Source: Blastomyces gilchristii SLH14081 (lineage: Eukaryota; Ascomycota; Eurotiomycetes; Onygenales; Ajellomycetaceae). Taken from it: a stretch of DNA of 64,000 nucleotides. Position 1 is the first letter of the stretch, and every line of letters begins with the position of its first letter. This document shows, piece by piece, positions 36,720 to 48,945 of this stretch. Made by a program: the position numbers and the translations under genes. The stretch spans positions 407,817 to 471,816 of the forward strand of contig NW_003101671.1 in the NCBI RefSeq assembly GCF_000003855.2, given 5' to 3'. The notes under the pieces are model-generated. The model was not told where the DNA came from, ran no database searches, and saw nothing but the letters and a program-made list of their open reading frames with translations.

Positions 36720-39700
36720 GTGAGATCATCTGATTCATAAGTATCTATGATTTCTCTTACTTCATAAGACTTTTTAATTATAAGCTTCTTCTTTTTCAAC
36801 ACTGATGATAGTGCTGTGAATAATTATAATCTACTTAAGTCTTACATCTTTATTTTCACAAGTTGTGAATTATTTATTAAGTTATATAAGATCTGTCTCT
36901 CTAATTCTTTCAATGTGTATATTCTCAGAGAATGTGATTTGAGTATTTTATATGACTCAAATCATCTAGATTGAAACTTCTCAGAACTCTTATTATGTAT
37001 AAGAACTCACATTCTCATCTTGAGACTTGATTTCTTAACTAGTGAGTCTTGTATTCTTTTTGATTGAATTGCTCAGTTCAGAAGTAACTTATTAGCTTTT
37101 ACACATGTGTGGCTGATCTCTTTCAATCTTGATTCTGTGTCCGCGACTGCTGCATCTGCAACTGCTACTGCTGTGTCTGCAACTGCTACTGCTGTGTCTG
37201 TAACTGCTGTTCCTGCTGCATCTGTAACTGTTGCATCTGTGACTGTTGCATCTGCAACTGCTGTTCTCTCTCTCACCTTTTTCAAAGCATTCTTTGAGAT
37301 GCGCGGATGCAATCCATACAACAGATAGAATAATGAACACTTGAAGACTGCATGCTGTTGAATCTGTGTGGTCAATAGCACCTGCTCAAGATATTCATCT
37401 CATATTCTTGTAGACTTGCTCACTAGATATTTCATCAGCATGTTGTTCAAGATTTCATTCAAGTATTTCATCTTTCTGTTCATCTGCAGATGATATGATG
37501 TTGTTCTATAATATCTTATCTGTAACTGGCCTATGAAATGCCTCACTGCTTCTCTCATAAGGTTTGCACTGTTATCAGTTAGAATCTCGCGCGGCATTTC
37601 ATAGTTAACATAGATCTCATTATATAGGAACTTCACTATCATCTTCTCTATTGTCTCTGAAACTGCTTTTATGACTGACCAGCCAGTAGTGTAATCAATA
37701 GCAGTGATTATTCATCAATTTTCATTTGATATTCACAGTAATATATCTATGAGATTCACTTCTCATTGTTTGAACAGTTGTATTATACACTTTATCTGAT
37801 ATTACACTTTCTCACATTCTAACCCTTTCTTAGATTCTTTTATGACCTGGCAATTCAGACACTTATGAGCATATGTCTGAATATTCTCAGCCATGCTTGG
37901 CCAGTATACTCTTGATTTGAGTACACTCATGAGTTCAGAGCTTTCTAAGTGGCTGAATCCCTTGTGTATGTGAGTCATCAAGTCATGTCTAAATAAAGAT
38001 TCTAGATAGAGAGCTTCTGTGTATTCTAGATCATGGTAAAGCACAACATTATTTTTGTTTCTTAATTTTCTCAGCTTGAAGTTTGAAAGCATCTCTTCTA
38101 CTACTCTCACAAGATGCTTGTTATCTGACACCTTGTCATTCTTCAAGTGAGAGATTATGATATTCACTCATTCTAATTTCTTACATCTTCTCAGTGTGTT
38201 TAATGTGAATATTTCTTGTGCCTGGTTCACAGAATTCTCACTCATGAAATCAGGTCTGTGACTGATTGTATCAGGCATCACTGTGTTCAATCTCTTTCAG
38301 TATTTAATATGAAGATTGTATGCTTGAAACTCCAAGATTCAACATACTAAGCATTTAAAAGGTTTTATTATTAATTATAGATAGATGAGACTTTCATGAT
38401 CTATAATCACTATTATTGTATACTTATTATTAATATATCTATTTCACAACATCAGCACATGCTTAATTACTAGTAATTTCTTTTCATACACTGAGTAATT
38501 GAGCTCAGTGTCTGATAGTTTTCTATCATTATACATCACTGAGTGCAGCTTGTCATTCTTGCTCATCTGTAGAAGAGTGTCTCTGATAGCTCATTCAGAT
38601 GCATCTGTCTTGATGTAGAAAGATTTATTATAATCTGATTGAATAAGCACTGAGAATATTGTTATATATTCTCTCAGTGTGAGAAAAGCCTCTTCACACA
38701 TAATATTTTAGATGATTGAATAAAACTTCTTCTTTCACAGATTTGCATCTATTTCTCTTAAGAGATCTGAGAGTGATACAGATATTCATGTGAAATCCTT
38801 GATGAATCTGCAGTAGTATAAGATCAATTTAAGAAACTGTTATACATAATGTACATTTCCCAGCTGCAGTCAATTTACTATAACATTCAATTTCTTCAGA
38901 ATGAGATATATACAGTCATCACTCACTACATATTCTATGAACTTCAACTCTTCTGTTTCAAACACACACTTGATTGATTTGATATAGAGCTTATACTCTG
39001 TCAGAGTTATAAGTACTTTATTAAAATGCTTCAGATATTTGTTATATAAGTTTGAAAAGACTAGAATGTTATCAAGCTATATAAGATATAAGGTTTCATT
39101 CTGTTTATAAAGAATTGTATTCATCATTGTTTAAAAGATAACAGATACATTTATCAGACTGAATAGTATTATCAGAAATTTGAACTTCTCTCATTGTGTA
39201 TTAAATGCAGTTTACAGAACTGACAGTTTGTCTATGTAAATCTGTCAGTATTCTGAGAGAAGATTAATCTTTGATAGATATTGAGTGTTTCTGACTATAT
39301 TCAACTGTTATTGAATCTATAGCAGTGAATATTCATTCTTGATTATAAGCTTATTGAGTGCTTAATAATCAATACACATCTGTCACTTTTCATCTGCCTT
39401 TTTCACAAATAGGACTAAAAAGCCCCATGCACTTGATAAGAGTTGTATGAGACCATGTTCTAGAAGGTCTGTGATCTGACACTTCTGTTCTTCAAGATAT
39501 GTTTATGACAGAGAATATGCATTCTGATTGACTGATTTTATATCCCCTGTGTCAATCTCATGTACAAATCCTCATTTCAGTGATAATTTCAGTGAAAGAT
39601 CTGTTCAGAAGATCTTTTCATACTTCTTCAGAAGCTTCTTCATACACTTGTTCTTCTGTATATTCTTTATCTTAATTTCCTCTGCTTTCAGATTCTGTAT

Positions 39701-41660
39701 AATATACAGAATACTTTCAGATGAGGTCTTATAAATCATTCTCTTTACTTATTAGTGTGTAAGCAGATTTAATCCTTCTATATCAGAGACATGAAATGTT
39801 CTTCTCATATCAGTTGATAGAATTGTATGAATCATTTTCTTCCTATCAGTCAACTGTATATAATATGTACATCATTGAATCTGCAGATTGAATCTTTGAA
39901 ATCAATTGAGTCTGAGAATAAGATTGTATTTCATGTTCTGCAGCTCTCATGCTCAAATATAGCAAGATCATTCTTCAAAGTGCAAGAGAACTCTTACTTT
40001 TACAGGTGATATTAAATATCAGTTATCAGATAATCTTATGCATCAGAGATTCTTCACTCAGTGAATCTCTTTCAATCTTCAGATTATATAATTATTAATA
40101 TATTATATAGAAGCTTCTGTATCAGTTAACACTTTTGTAGTCATCTCTCAATTCTTACTCAAGTGTCTCTTATACATTAACATTTCAGGCCTCAAGACAT
40201 TGAGATGAGTATTCACTTCATTCTTATCTGTATCTCATTTGAGAGCCTGCTTCTTCTTTACATTTGCAGGATTCAGAGAGTCATCTAACACAGGCATCTC
40301 TTTCACTTTGAAGACTTTTCATAGAATATCAGTGAGTATCTCTGAGCTCACTGATTCTGCTAGTTTTTTGACTCTCTTGCTTCTCTTAACTGTGTATGCT
40401 GAATGCAATCTTTTATATCATGATTTTAGCATCTACAGTTGAAGTAAGCTTGATACTTACAACATCAAGATTTTCACTCAGAGAATTTCTTTTTCAGGAA
40501 ATTCAGTGCTTTAGTAATAGTATTCAGATCTAGATTTATTGTGTCTGAGTGTATAACTTGTATCATAGAAGTCTGATTATCTGTTCTTTACTGAGATATA
40601 CTTAACTGCAGTATTTTCTATCACAATTGACTTACTTATTTCTGTATAATGAGAATGTTGTATGCTTCTTCTACTGTATCTGATTATAAGATTAAGCATT
40701 TTCATTTCACTCTCAACTCAGATATAAGATTATGAATAAAGATCTGTAAATAGAAAGATGTTGAAAGTTCTTCATTCAATATAAGATAGTGTAAGCTGAA
40801 GTGTGTGAAGTATAATATAAGATTACTCACTTATCTACACTCAGTGAAGCATTTGTAATACTTATCTTATATATTCACTTTCTCAAAGTTATGCAAGATT
40901 CATTTGAAAAACTCATTCTATATTTATGAAAATGAATATCACTCTGAGTCTGTGAGATTTATCTTTTTATCAGTCATTTATAATGACTTTGCTTTTCTGC
41001 ATAGAAATGCAGCAGATCTTAAGACTTGTTGAAATTCTGTTAACTGTCTGTCTGTGAGTTCATATTTAATCTGATAATATGATTGTATCTGACTTAGTCA
41101 GCTGATTGCAGCATCATTTTTTCAGTCATCATTGAAGCTTAGTGACTTCAGCAGATCTCTCAGCTTGATGTATTTCATGCTCAGATTCTCATTCTGCACA
41201 GTAATCTCTGATAATGTGTATACTTCTGAAGAGATTGTGAATGATTATGATAAGATCTTCAGGTTTAATGTAGTTGTCTATCTGTATAAACATTTGATCT
41301 CCTGCTGCAGATCTAAGATCTGATTTTCTCTATTCTTATTGATGATGATGATTGTGTCAGTGAAGCTCTTTATAGTGAATGCTTAATCTGTAGTGAATAT
41401 CAATTGTTATTTAGCTTTCATCTTAGTCTGTCACTGCATATGCAAGGCCTCAATCTCATTTAGAATTCTTATATATATACAGAGCTTTGATTTCAGTTCA
41501 GTGATCTCAGCTGCTTTTCTTACTGCTTTGAGTAAATCCTCTGAGAGGTTCTGCATATCTTTCAGTTCAGGTAGCAGAGAAGAATGTTGTTCATATCAGC
41601 TAGAAAAGGTATTCATTTCAGTGATTTTGTTGTTAATTGTATGATGTCTATTATTATCAC
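36720..41660 (-). pseudogene. Gypsy-1 gag-pol (broken)
   Basis: Limits are approximate. From right to left: a coiled-coil gag N-terminus (about 41640-41300), gag, protease region (near 40100), RT (about 39500-39000) where the YLDD box reads as a stop then LDN, RNase H (about 38700-38350), integrase zinc finger (38167-37802, with H-x4-H as HKGFSH and CLNCQ), integrase core (about 37740-37400, with ILTDNSANL), and a C-terminal GPY/F-like module (RWFESYKILKSHSLRIYTL, about 36990-36880). Many stops and Asp-to-Asn changes make it inactive. A Thr/Ala/Asp repeat of variable length sits between core and GPY module. Confidence 0.88.
37131..37266 (-). repeat. Variable coding repeat in Gypsy-1 integrase C-region
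   Basis: Tandem units of 18-24 bases encode repeated ADATVTDA-type peptides before the ESRLKEISH block. Gypsy-2 has about three units (54217-54262) and Gypsy-3 about two (63823-63850). Confidence 0.8.
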
Positions 41661-42021
41661 TGTATTATTATATTGTTATATGATTTCTGTTATCATTGTA
41701 CAACTTCAATGATGGTCATCCCTCTCTTTTTATTCTTCTTTTAAGTAGAGAGTGAACTTCTTTGAATCTGGTTCACTGCTTTCATTCTCTTTCTCACATC
41801 TCATCTGTTTGCATACATGGCATTCACCTGAGCATGGAGTTTTCCTTCAACAAGCAAAGCAGCATTAATTGAATGCTCTTTCACTCACTGTTCTTCATAC
41901 ACTATCTTTTGAGGTGTTCTAGAACCACACTGGCATGATAACTATGAATCACTTCATAGATGGAATTATCACATTCTGGAGAAGCCTGTGCTTCTCACCG
42001 GTTTTTAGACATGCTATCAGA

Positions 42022-42201
42022 TGTGATTCAAAGGTTCCTTAAGCCAGTGTACAATTACAGGCGTACGCCGGCTTCTTATATATATTGAATCTTGTACACT
42101 AAATTAATTAGTGGCCGCTATGGCCCTCTTTACATTCGTACGCTAGTAGTTCGGAAGCGGCCGCGTTATTATCCGACGGTCGTACGTTCTTCCGAACCAC
42201 A
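42022..42201 (-). repeat. Gypsy-1 5' LTR (CpG-retaining)
   Basis: 180 bp with TG...CA ends. It keeps several CpG sites (GCGGCCGCG, CCGACGGTCGTACG) that the other LTR has lost to TG or CA. It drives the minus-strand element. Confidence 0.9.
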
Positions 42202-42799
42202 ATGAGACTGAGACTGAAGATCAAAATCAGTCTCATTCAGTTCATTCAGTGATTACTTATATAATCAGAATTTGATAATAATTATTGATAATGCTCATGA
42301 AACAACTAAATACATTCTTGTATAAGTTTATTCTTCACTTTCTTATGAAAACTACACTTCTCTGATATACTGTGATCAGAGATATTAAACTGTCTGATAA
42401 TTTCATGTTTTATAATTATGAGTTTCTTGATTGTTTCTCTCTGTAATTGTTCTCAGTGATAGTGATAAATATCTTAACTTGAGTTAAACTTTCACTTCAT
42501 TCTTATCTCTGTCAATGAAATTGTCAGAATATCACATATTATCAGTGTAATAGTTGAATATATACTCTCAATAATTTTTCATAACTCTAGAATTGATTTA
42601 ATGTGTAAATTCATCAGATTATCTTGAAGATAGCAGTCAAATTCAGTTTTATAAGTATGTAGTTTTGCCTGATTTTCAGTTGTAATTAATGTATGTAAGT
42701 TCTGTTTCAAAGTTAGTATTATAGTTCTATATAATATAAAGTGTTATCAAAGATCATTACTTACTAGAGAATTATATTTCACTATCTTCATATCTTGAA

Positions 42800-44030
42800 T
42801 ATCTGCTTATTCAAATCTCTGATAGTTGATATTGTAGTAGTCTCAGACTAATTTAACATATGAGTCTCATTTCTTCTCTGTTCAATCTTGAGAAGTGTAG
42901 ATATTAACTTAATAAGAGAGATCTAGTAGAGCTGCTACAGTATAGTACTCTGTAAAAGATTGTTCAGTTTTACTGTAGTAATATATCAGTTTATTTCTTA
43001 CAGCAATAATAGCCTGCACTATAGCATTATCTCAGACTGAATTTCTTTTTAAGTGATTTAACTGCTTCTTAAGATAAGTAAATAAACTGTTATACACTTA
43101 TCAGACTGACTGCAGTATTGATGTACAAGTGATTGAGACTGTCTTTATTATCTTATAAAACTGAAACAGTAAATCAATCATATATTTCAACTGAGTTCAC
43201 TTCATATCAGAAAGTTTCAATATCTGAATCTTTTCTCAATTAGAGTGTTACACTCAATGATCAATCATCTGATATAATTGAAGAGTCTGAACAGTTATCT
43301 CATATATTGAACTTCACTGTGTTCTAACATTCTGTATTATATTCAGTGATGTGACTGATTTGTTTATTTATTGAATATTATGAAATCATTATTATTATTT
43401 AGAGAAGATACAAATCATATTAACAATGTTTCAAATCTGTGATATTTAAATTATTAGTCAATCTATTCAAAATTAACAGTAGTATTATCAAAAAGTATTA
43501 TTAAAAAGCAATATTAAAAAGTATTATTAAAAAACATTATCTTTTACAAAGTGAATGTAAAAGTTACTTAAGTAATTACTTTCATCTCATTCTCATTCTA
43601 AGAATCAGTCATCTCATTATTCTTCATCTCAATATTAAGATTCTTTATTAGTGTTTATATTACAAGTTGAATCACATGAGCAATACAGAGAATATGACCT
43701 TGTTTATCATTTCAGAAATGCAAAGTCAATTTTTACTCTAAGCTCTTTATCATAGTGTAGTTATTCACAGCATTATCAGTTGTAATTATAAGAAGACTGA
43801 GACTAATATCTCAATAGTCATTTTTAATCACCATTATTAATATCTCTGCTATATAATTCTCAGTATGACTACTGATCAATGATTTAAATTCAATTAATGT
43901 CTCTTGATAAGTTCAGTTCTCATCAATGTAATAACATATAACTCTTATAAATGCAAGATTATTTATACTAGTTCATGTATTCACTGTGAGAGACACTCTT
44001 CAATGATTCTTCAACTCTGATTCTAGATAT
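42800..44030 (-). pseudogene. hAT transposase relic
   Basis: The minus-strand translation across stops shows the conserved fungal hAT catalytic-core string. A block VSLTVNT-stop-TSINNLAFI (about 44000-43960) corresponds to the usual DxWTS, and next comes CYYIDEN-stop-TYQETLIEF. Then TTDNAVNNYTM (about 43760) and HILCIAHVIQLVI (about 43690), the DNA.N and C..H boxes, follow. Near 42950-42910 the frame YYTVAALLDLSY matches the start of the C-terminal dimerisation region. Stops stand where Trp is expected (TGG to TGA). Exact limits, including the BED finger expected upstream to about 44600, are not resolved. It would have catalysed cut-and-paste movement of the hAT and its MITEs. Confidence 0.8.
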
Positions 44031-45712
44031 TATATATTGACTTTGTAGTATATCTTGAGGTTGAACTGAAGACAGAATCAATGTGAAATATAAAGATTTG
44101 AATTAAGTATTTGAAGAAGTGTTTGAAATTCAGGGTTTTCAATTGATTGAAGAGAAAGATTCAGAGATATACATATATGAAGTAATTATTCACAGAAGTT
44201 ATCAGATAAGAGTTATGAAATCAGAGTACTGATACATAGTTATTTTTACATGATTTTCTTCAAATTAGAAAGTTAGTATTATCAAAAATTATTATCTGAT
44301 AGAGTAACTTATCAGCTCAGTAGTAATCCTCTGATTATTTTTCTTTTATTATCTACATTCTGATAACTTCAGATGTTGAAAAATTTCTTCAGAGCTATAA
44401 TCAGTTCATGATGAATGTTTCTGAATAAAGTTACAGTGATTGTAGCAGAGAGATGACTCTTCAGTAATCTGCAATGCAATCTGTTGATAATTATTTCATA
44501 GTTCATCTCAGTGTTTGTGTTGAGTATTTCATAAATTTCATGACCTGAAATCAGATGTGAAAAATGAAGTAATTATTTATTATAATTGAAAGAGAGCATT
44601 CTGTGTTGAATTGTAAACAATATAGACTTTGTAATTCGCAGTGATTTCTTGAAGAGTTTATGAATCTTCAATAGAAATAAAAGAAGTGAAAGAAGTGAAT
44701 TCAGAAGACATAATAATAATTTGAGAAAGATGATAATTTATTTTCAATAACTAATCACTGATGTGTGTAAGAAGAATTAATATAAGAGAAAATAATCTTG
44801 TTTCTTAGCTTAGTTATAATTTTAGTACTAACTCAGATTGAATATCATTGATATATAAAAGTAAACAAATAATCTTGATTAATCTCTGTCATATTTCTTG
44901 AAATATATTAATATTGTGAAAGAGAGTGTTACTAAATTGCATTATCAGATGATATTATTAAAAATATATTAATAATTGTGAATATCAATGTTGAAAAAAT
45001 GTTGATACTTATACATTATAGATATATATATATATATATATTATTCCTGACTTGATTACAACTTGTACAATAATTTTTAAAAACTCAAAATTAATTTCAA
45101 TTATTAATAATTATGAACTTATAACTAACTAATATAAAAAGAAAAAAACTTTTTCTACTTATTATCTTTCTGCTCTTTCTCATTCTTCTTATTATTCTTT
45201 ATAATTCACTTCTCATTCTTCTTCTTCTTCTTCTTCTTCTTATCTGAGATGATAATCATCTCAAAATCTCTCTTCACTGTCTTCTCAGAGAAGAGTTCTC
45301 ACTGCTCTCTCTCAGCCAGGTTAATCTGTGTCTTAAAATCTCACATTTTCTAGTCTGCTGCCTCAGGTTTCATCTCAGCAGTAAGCAGATTGACATGCTC
45401 AGAGAGCAGAGCTGTTATTATTATTATTATTATTATTCTTTCATTATACTCATATGCAAGCGGAGCTTATGATGAGTCCTTGCGTAATGTTAAATACAGG
45501 TTAAGTGTTGATTATACAGGAGGAAATACAGGTGTTGAGATCATGTCAAGATAACAAGAACATAAGAAAATACAAAGAAGTGACAATTAGATACATGCAA
45601 TAATAACTTCCCAGCTCAGAAACATAGAGCAATTCATTGAAGTGATTTGTACACCTCTGTATTTATTAGAAATCTGAGGTGCTTGAGTTCCGGATTTAAT
45701 GTATCCCCTGCA

Positions 45713-45723
45713 GGTTTCGAACC
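45713..45723 (-). promoter_or_regulatory. Pol III B box of the SINE
   Basis: GGTTCGAAACC, a full match to the GGTTCGANNCC consensus, lies about 60 bases downstream of the A box on the minus strand. Confidence 0.85.
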
Positions 45724-45772
45724 CACGCGTCTTGGTTTCCCACGCCAAGGCGCTACCAGGTGGCCGCATTAA

Positions 45773-45783
45773 CCATTCAGCCA
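45773..45783 (-). promoter_or_regulatory. Pol III A box of the SINE
   Basis: TGGCTGAATGG, one base from the TGGCNNAGTGG consensus, begins about 6 bases inside the SINE. Confidence 0.8.
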
Positions 45784-46424
45784 TCAGGGAGAGAGCAGAG
45801 CTGTCTTCTTAATGTTCTGAATTATGAAGCACATTCAAGACCTGAATAAGGCCTTAATTCCCTTCTTCTCTGTCAGCTTCTGCTAATTAATTAGAGAACA
45901 GAAGTGTTATTAAAAATCATTATCTCTCAATAAATAAAAAACTTATCAGTTTTAACTTCTTTGTCTCTCACTTTAACATTCTCTTAATCTTCTTCTACTG
46001 CTGCTTATTTACAGTAATACTCTTCTTCTCTCTCTCTCTCTTCATCTTAGTCTCAAATCATTCTCAGAACTTCTTCTGATTTCATCACTACTGTATAAGA
46101 CTCTTCACTGTCTTCTTCTTCAATCTCTCACAGGCAGCATCATCTGTATTATTTCTATACTTAGTTCAGTCTAAATCTATCAGAAGTGTTACTTAAAATT
46201 GTTATTATTTTACTCTTTTACAGAGTCTCTTCAAGACATTATAATATATCTTATAATCTGTCTTTTCTCACTTGAACATCTTCTTCTTCTCTCTCTTCAA
46301 TCTGTGACAGTGCTCACATGTCTTGATAATCTGCAGAACTGCAGAATATTTGAAGAGAGATAACATAATTGATTTTAATAAGTGTTGAAGAGAGATAAAG
46401 ACAGAAGAGATGATCAGAAATAAT

Positions 46425-46425
<1 letters not shown>

Positions 46426-46456
<31 letters not shown>

Positions 46457-46514
46457 AATAATAATGATGATGATAGTGATAATGATAATAATAATAATGA
46501 TAATGATGATGATG
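46426..46514. repeat. (AAT/GAT)n low-complexity array
   Basis: An imperfect trinucleotide array of AAT and GAT units inside the hAT relic. No SINE or LINE 3' sequence adjoins it. Confidence 0.8.
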
Positions 46515-47610
46515 AAAGAGAAAGTGTATTGAAATATATTACTGACTTATCAAATATAAAGAGACTTAAAGAAAATATTAACAGCTTTCAGTAATGTACA
46601 GAAACAGCTACAGTGTTATATAGCAATATTATCTTCATTTAATACATGCACTGTTGATATTCTTTGTATACAGTTATTATATAATCTGTATCAGAAATAC
46701 ATGCAGAAAACAGATCTTTATTACTAGAATAAATAATTGCAGCAATTCTCTATTTTTATATTATAAAGATAAGTTATTCTCATTTCTTTCTTCTCTCTTT
46801 TCTCTTCTTCAATCAATCACTAATTTCAAGCTAGTATGAAAACTATTAAAACACTCTCAGAAACTCTCAAATTGAAGAGTATAGACTAATCAAATTTTAA
46901 ATACAGAAGAAATTAAATTATCTTCTACAGATTCAATTACTCATCTTCTCTCAAATAAAACAGCAGTTGTATTCTCTCTTCTCCTCAATTAAATGAAACA
47001 TGGCCTGTGAAAAGTGAGTGTCACATCAGATCATAATAATCAATACAGTCTCAGCATGCAGAGCTGTATATACACAGTGTGTGCTGAACTGAGAGACTGC
47101 ATGAATTGTAAATCAGCAGCAGCATCTCAGAGAGAGCTGTGTGATATGAAAAAGCTGCAACTCTTGACTACATGCACAGAGAGTGAATTACTGTAGTAAG
47201 TGCATGTGTATTGAAGTAATGCTTTTTAATAACACTCAGTCTCTGATATGATGAAAATAAAGTCTCTCTGTGAGATCTGTTTCTATCAGAAGTCAGAAGA
47301 TCTTATATTTCTCAAGATCATCTTTGCATGCCTTGTCTGTGAAATCAATGAGAAAAATCATCAATTTCAGTATTCTGTTCTTAATGTCATTCAAGTGGCA
47401 GCAGAGTTCACTCTGATCACACTTTTTAAGTGTATATTTTCTAATTATTCACATTTATATAGATATATACTGATTATTTATTAGATAATGTTAAGACAAT
47501 AACTCATCACAGCTGTATTACTCTCACTGTGAGAGATACACAGTTGATAATGAATATTGCAAAGACTCTGAGAAGTAAGTATTTTAAGAATACTGCAGCT
47601 CTGCAATCTT

Positions 47611-47835
47611 GATTTTTTTTTGTTTTTATTTTTTATTTTTTTCTTTTTCTTTTATTTTTTTTTTATTATTTTTTTCTTTTTCTTTTCTTTTTTTTTTTTT
47701 CTTTCTCTTTCTTTCTCTTTTTTTCTTTCTCTTCTTTTTTTCTTTCTCTTTTTTTTTTTTTTTTTTGTTGTGATTTTTTCTTATTATTTTATTTTTTGTT
47801 TTTTTGTTATTTTTTGTATTTTATATTTTTTTTTT
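47611..47835. repeat. T-rich low-complexity block
   Basis: About 225 bases almost entirely of T with interspersed C, A and a few G. The poly-Phe frame across it is not a gene. Confidence 0.9.
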
Positions 47836-48212
47836 AATTAAAATGATATTGATTATAATCTGTGTTTAGAAAAGTAATAATATTTGATAACACTCTCTGT
47901 TGAATTTTCAACAAATGAGTACTATGTTATGATATTATGTAAGTGAGAAATGATTTCATAATCTCATTTAATGCCATTTTCAATAATGAGATCAGAATGA
48001 AAATGTGACTAAGAATTCAAATATATTCTTTATCTGAGACTAGATTTTTATTTGAAAAGTGAATCTGAGATCTTTAATATTTGAAATAATAGAATTTGAA
48101 ATCAATGTAATGAACATAAATCATGATCAGAAGTAATGCTTTTAGACAATGTGACAACTGTAAAGTTTGATTCTGGTCTCAGACACAGTTACACAGTCAG
48201 TCTATTCTCACT

Positions 48213-48778
48213 TAAAGAATGAATCAGTGTCTGTCTGTGTTAATCATATTGTATTGAAGAAAGATTCAGAAGATAACTATAAAAATACTCTGATAAAACA
48301 GGGAAAAGATTAGCTTCTATTCAAATTCATAAACAGAAGCTTGAAAAGATCAGATAATAATAATTTAAAGAAAAGATAATAATAAATACAATTCTTATAT
48401 CTACTGTAATAAATAATATATATAATATGAAGATTATAATAGATAGTGATCTATGTTACTATACAATAATTAAATCTTCAGTTATAAGACATTATAATCT
48501 TCAGTATATTCTCTTATTAAAACTCTGACTTCTCACAGAATTTGATGATTCAAAAGATGTTTGTACTTATTATATAATAAAACTAAACATAGATATCAGA
48601 GAACATTAACATGAAGATATCTATGTATATAAAGTTAATAATCTTAATTATAATCTTATGTTAGAACTTAATTAACTATCTAAATAAGACATTTTATTAA
48701 TTACTTAAAACAGGAGCTTAATATTCTCTAACAATGATAGAGTTTACAAAGATGATATTTACAAGACTATGAATCTGA
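48213..48778. other. AT-rich spacer between hAT and Gypsy-2, no gene seen
   Basis: Cytosine-poor sequence between the hAT right-hand duplication and the Gypsy-2 5' LTR. No open frame and no match to the other families were noticed. Confidence 0.5.
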
Positions 48779-48945
48779 TGTGGTTTGAAAGAACGTATGA
48801 CCGCCGGATAATAACACGGCTGCTTCCGAACTTGCTTACGAATGTAAAGAAGTCATAGCGGTCATCAATTAATTTAGTGTACTGTATATAAGAAGTCAGT
48901 GTACATCTGTAATTATACACTGACTCAAGCAATCTTTGAATCACA
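48779..48945 (+). repeat. Gypsy-2 5' LTR
   Basis: 167 bp, starts TGTGGTTTGAAAG and ends GAATCACA. It aligns to the reverse complement of the Gypsy-1 LTRs with small deletions. Confidence 0.88.

Larger units (their letters stand above)
33883..42201 (-). mobile_element. Gypsy-1: complete Ty3/Gypsy LTR retrotransposon, 8.3 kb
   Basis: Two 180 bp LTRs with TG...CA ends (33883-34062 and 42022-42201) flank minus-strand gag, protease, RT, RNase H and integrase remains. ATGA lies just outside both ends (33879-33882 and 42202-42205); AATGA fits if the terminal A is shared. A purine-rich tract (GGTGAGAGAGAA) precedes the 3' LTR. After the 5' LTR the sequence reads TCTGATAGCATGTC, which could be a primer site with TGG changed to TGA. 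It is inserted in the hAT element close to its left end. All genes carry stops. Confidence 0.92.
45416..45789 (-). mobile_element. tRNA-derived SINE, complete, 374 bp, with 15 bp target duplication
   Basis: Read on the minus strand: a tRNA-like head (45789 to about 45700) with RNA polymerase III A and B boxes, an unrelated body, a 3' region resembling the resident LINE, and a (TAA)n tail at 45416-45437. AGAGAGCAGAGCTGT is duplicated exactly at 45401-45415 and 45790-45804, so the ends are defined to the base. The head does not fold as a standard tRNA in my reading (acceptor ends do not pair well), so it is not called a tRNA gene. CpG sites survive in it. It lies inside the hAT relic. Confidence 0.9.
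33654..48204 (-). mobile_element. hAT DNA transposon relic, interrupted by a Gypsy element and a SINE
   Basis: The left end TAGACTGACCAGTGAGACC (33654) and the right end, read inward on the minus strand, TAGACTGACTGTGTAACTG (48204) are imperfect inverted repeats. They are flanked by an identical 8 bp duplication, TTCTCACT, at 33646-33653 and 48205-48212. Eight-base duplications are the hallmark of hAT elements. Removing the nested Gypsy (33883-42201) and SINE (45416-45789) with their duplications leaves about 5.8 kb. A minus-strand hAT transposase relic lies at 42800-44030. The space 44030-48204, apart from the SINE, is AT-rich, with a Lys/Glu-rich frame on the minus strand near 45400-45140 and short plus-strand frames at 47014-47484 that I do not recognise. 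Confidence 0.88.

Noticed and set aside
45700..45789. Functional tRNA gene
   Set aside because: A and B boxes are present, but the acceptor arms do not pair well and no clean anticodon arm forms. The unit continues into a body and a tail with target duplication, so it is a SINE head.
47620..47841. 73-codon poly-Phe ORF
   Set aside because: Low-complexity T-rich DNA.
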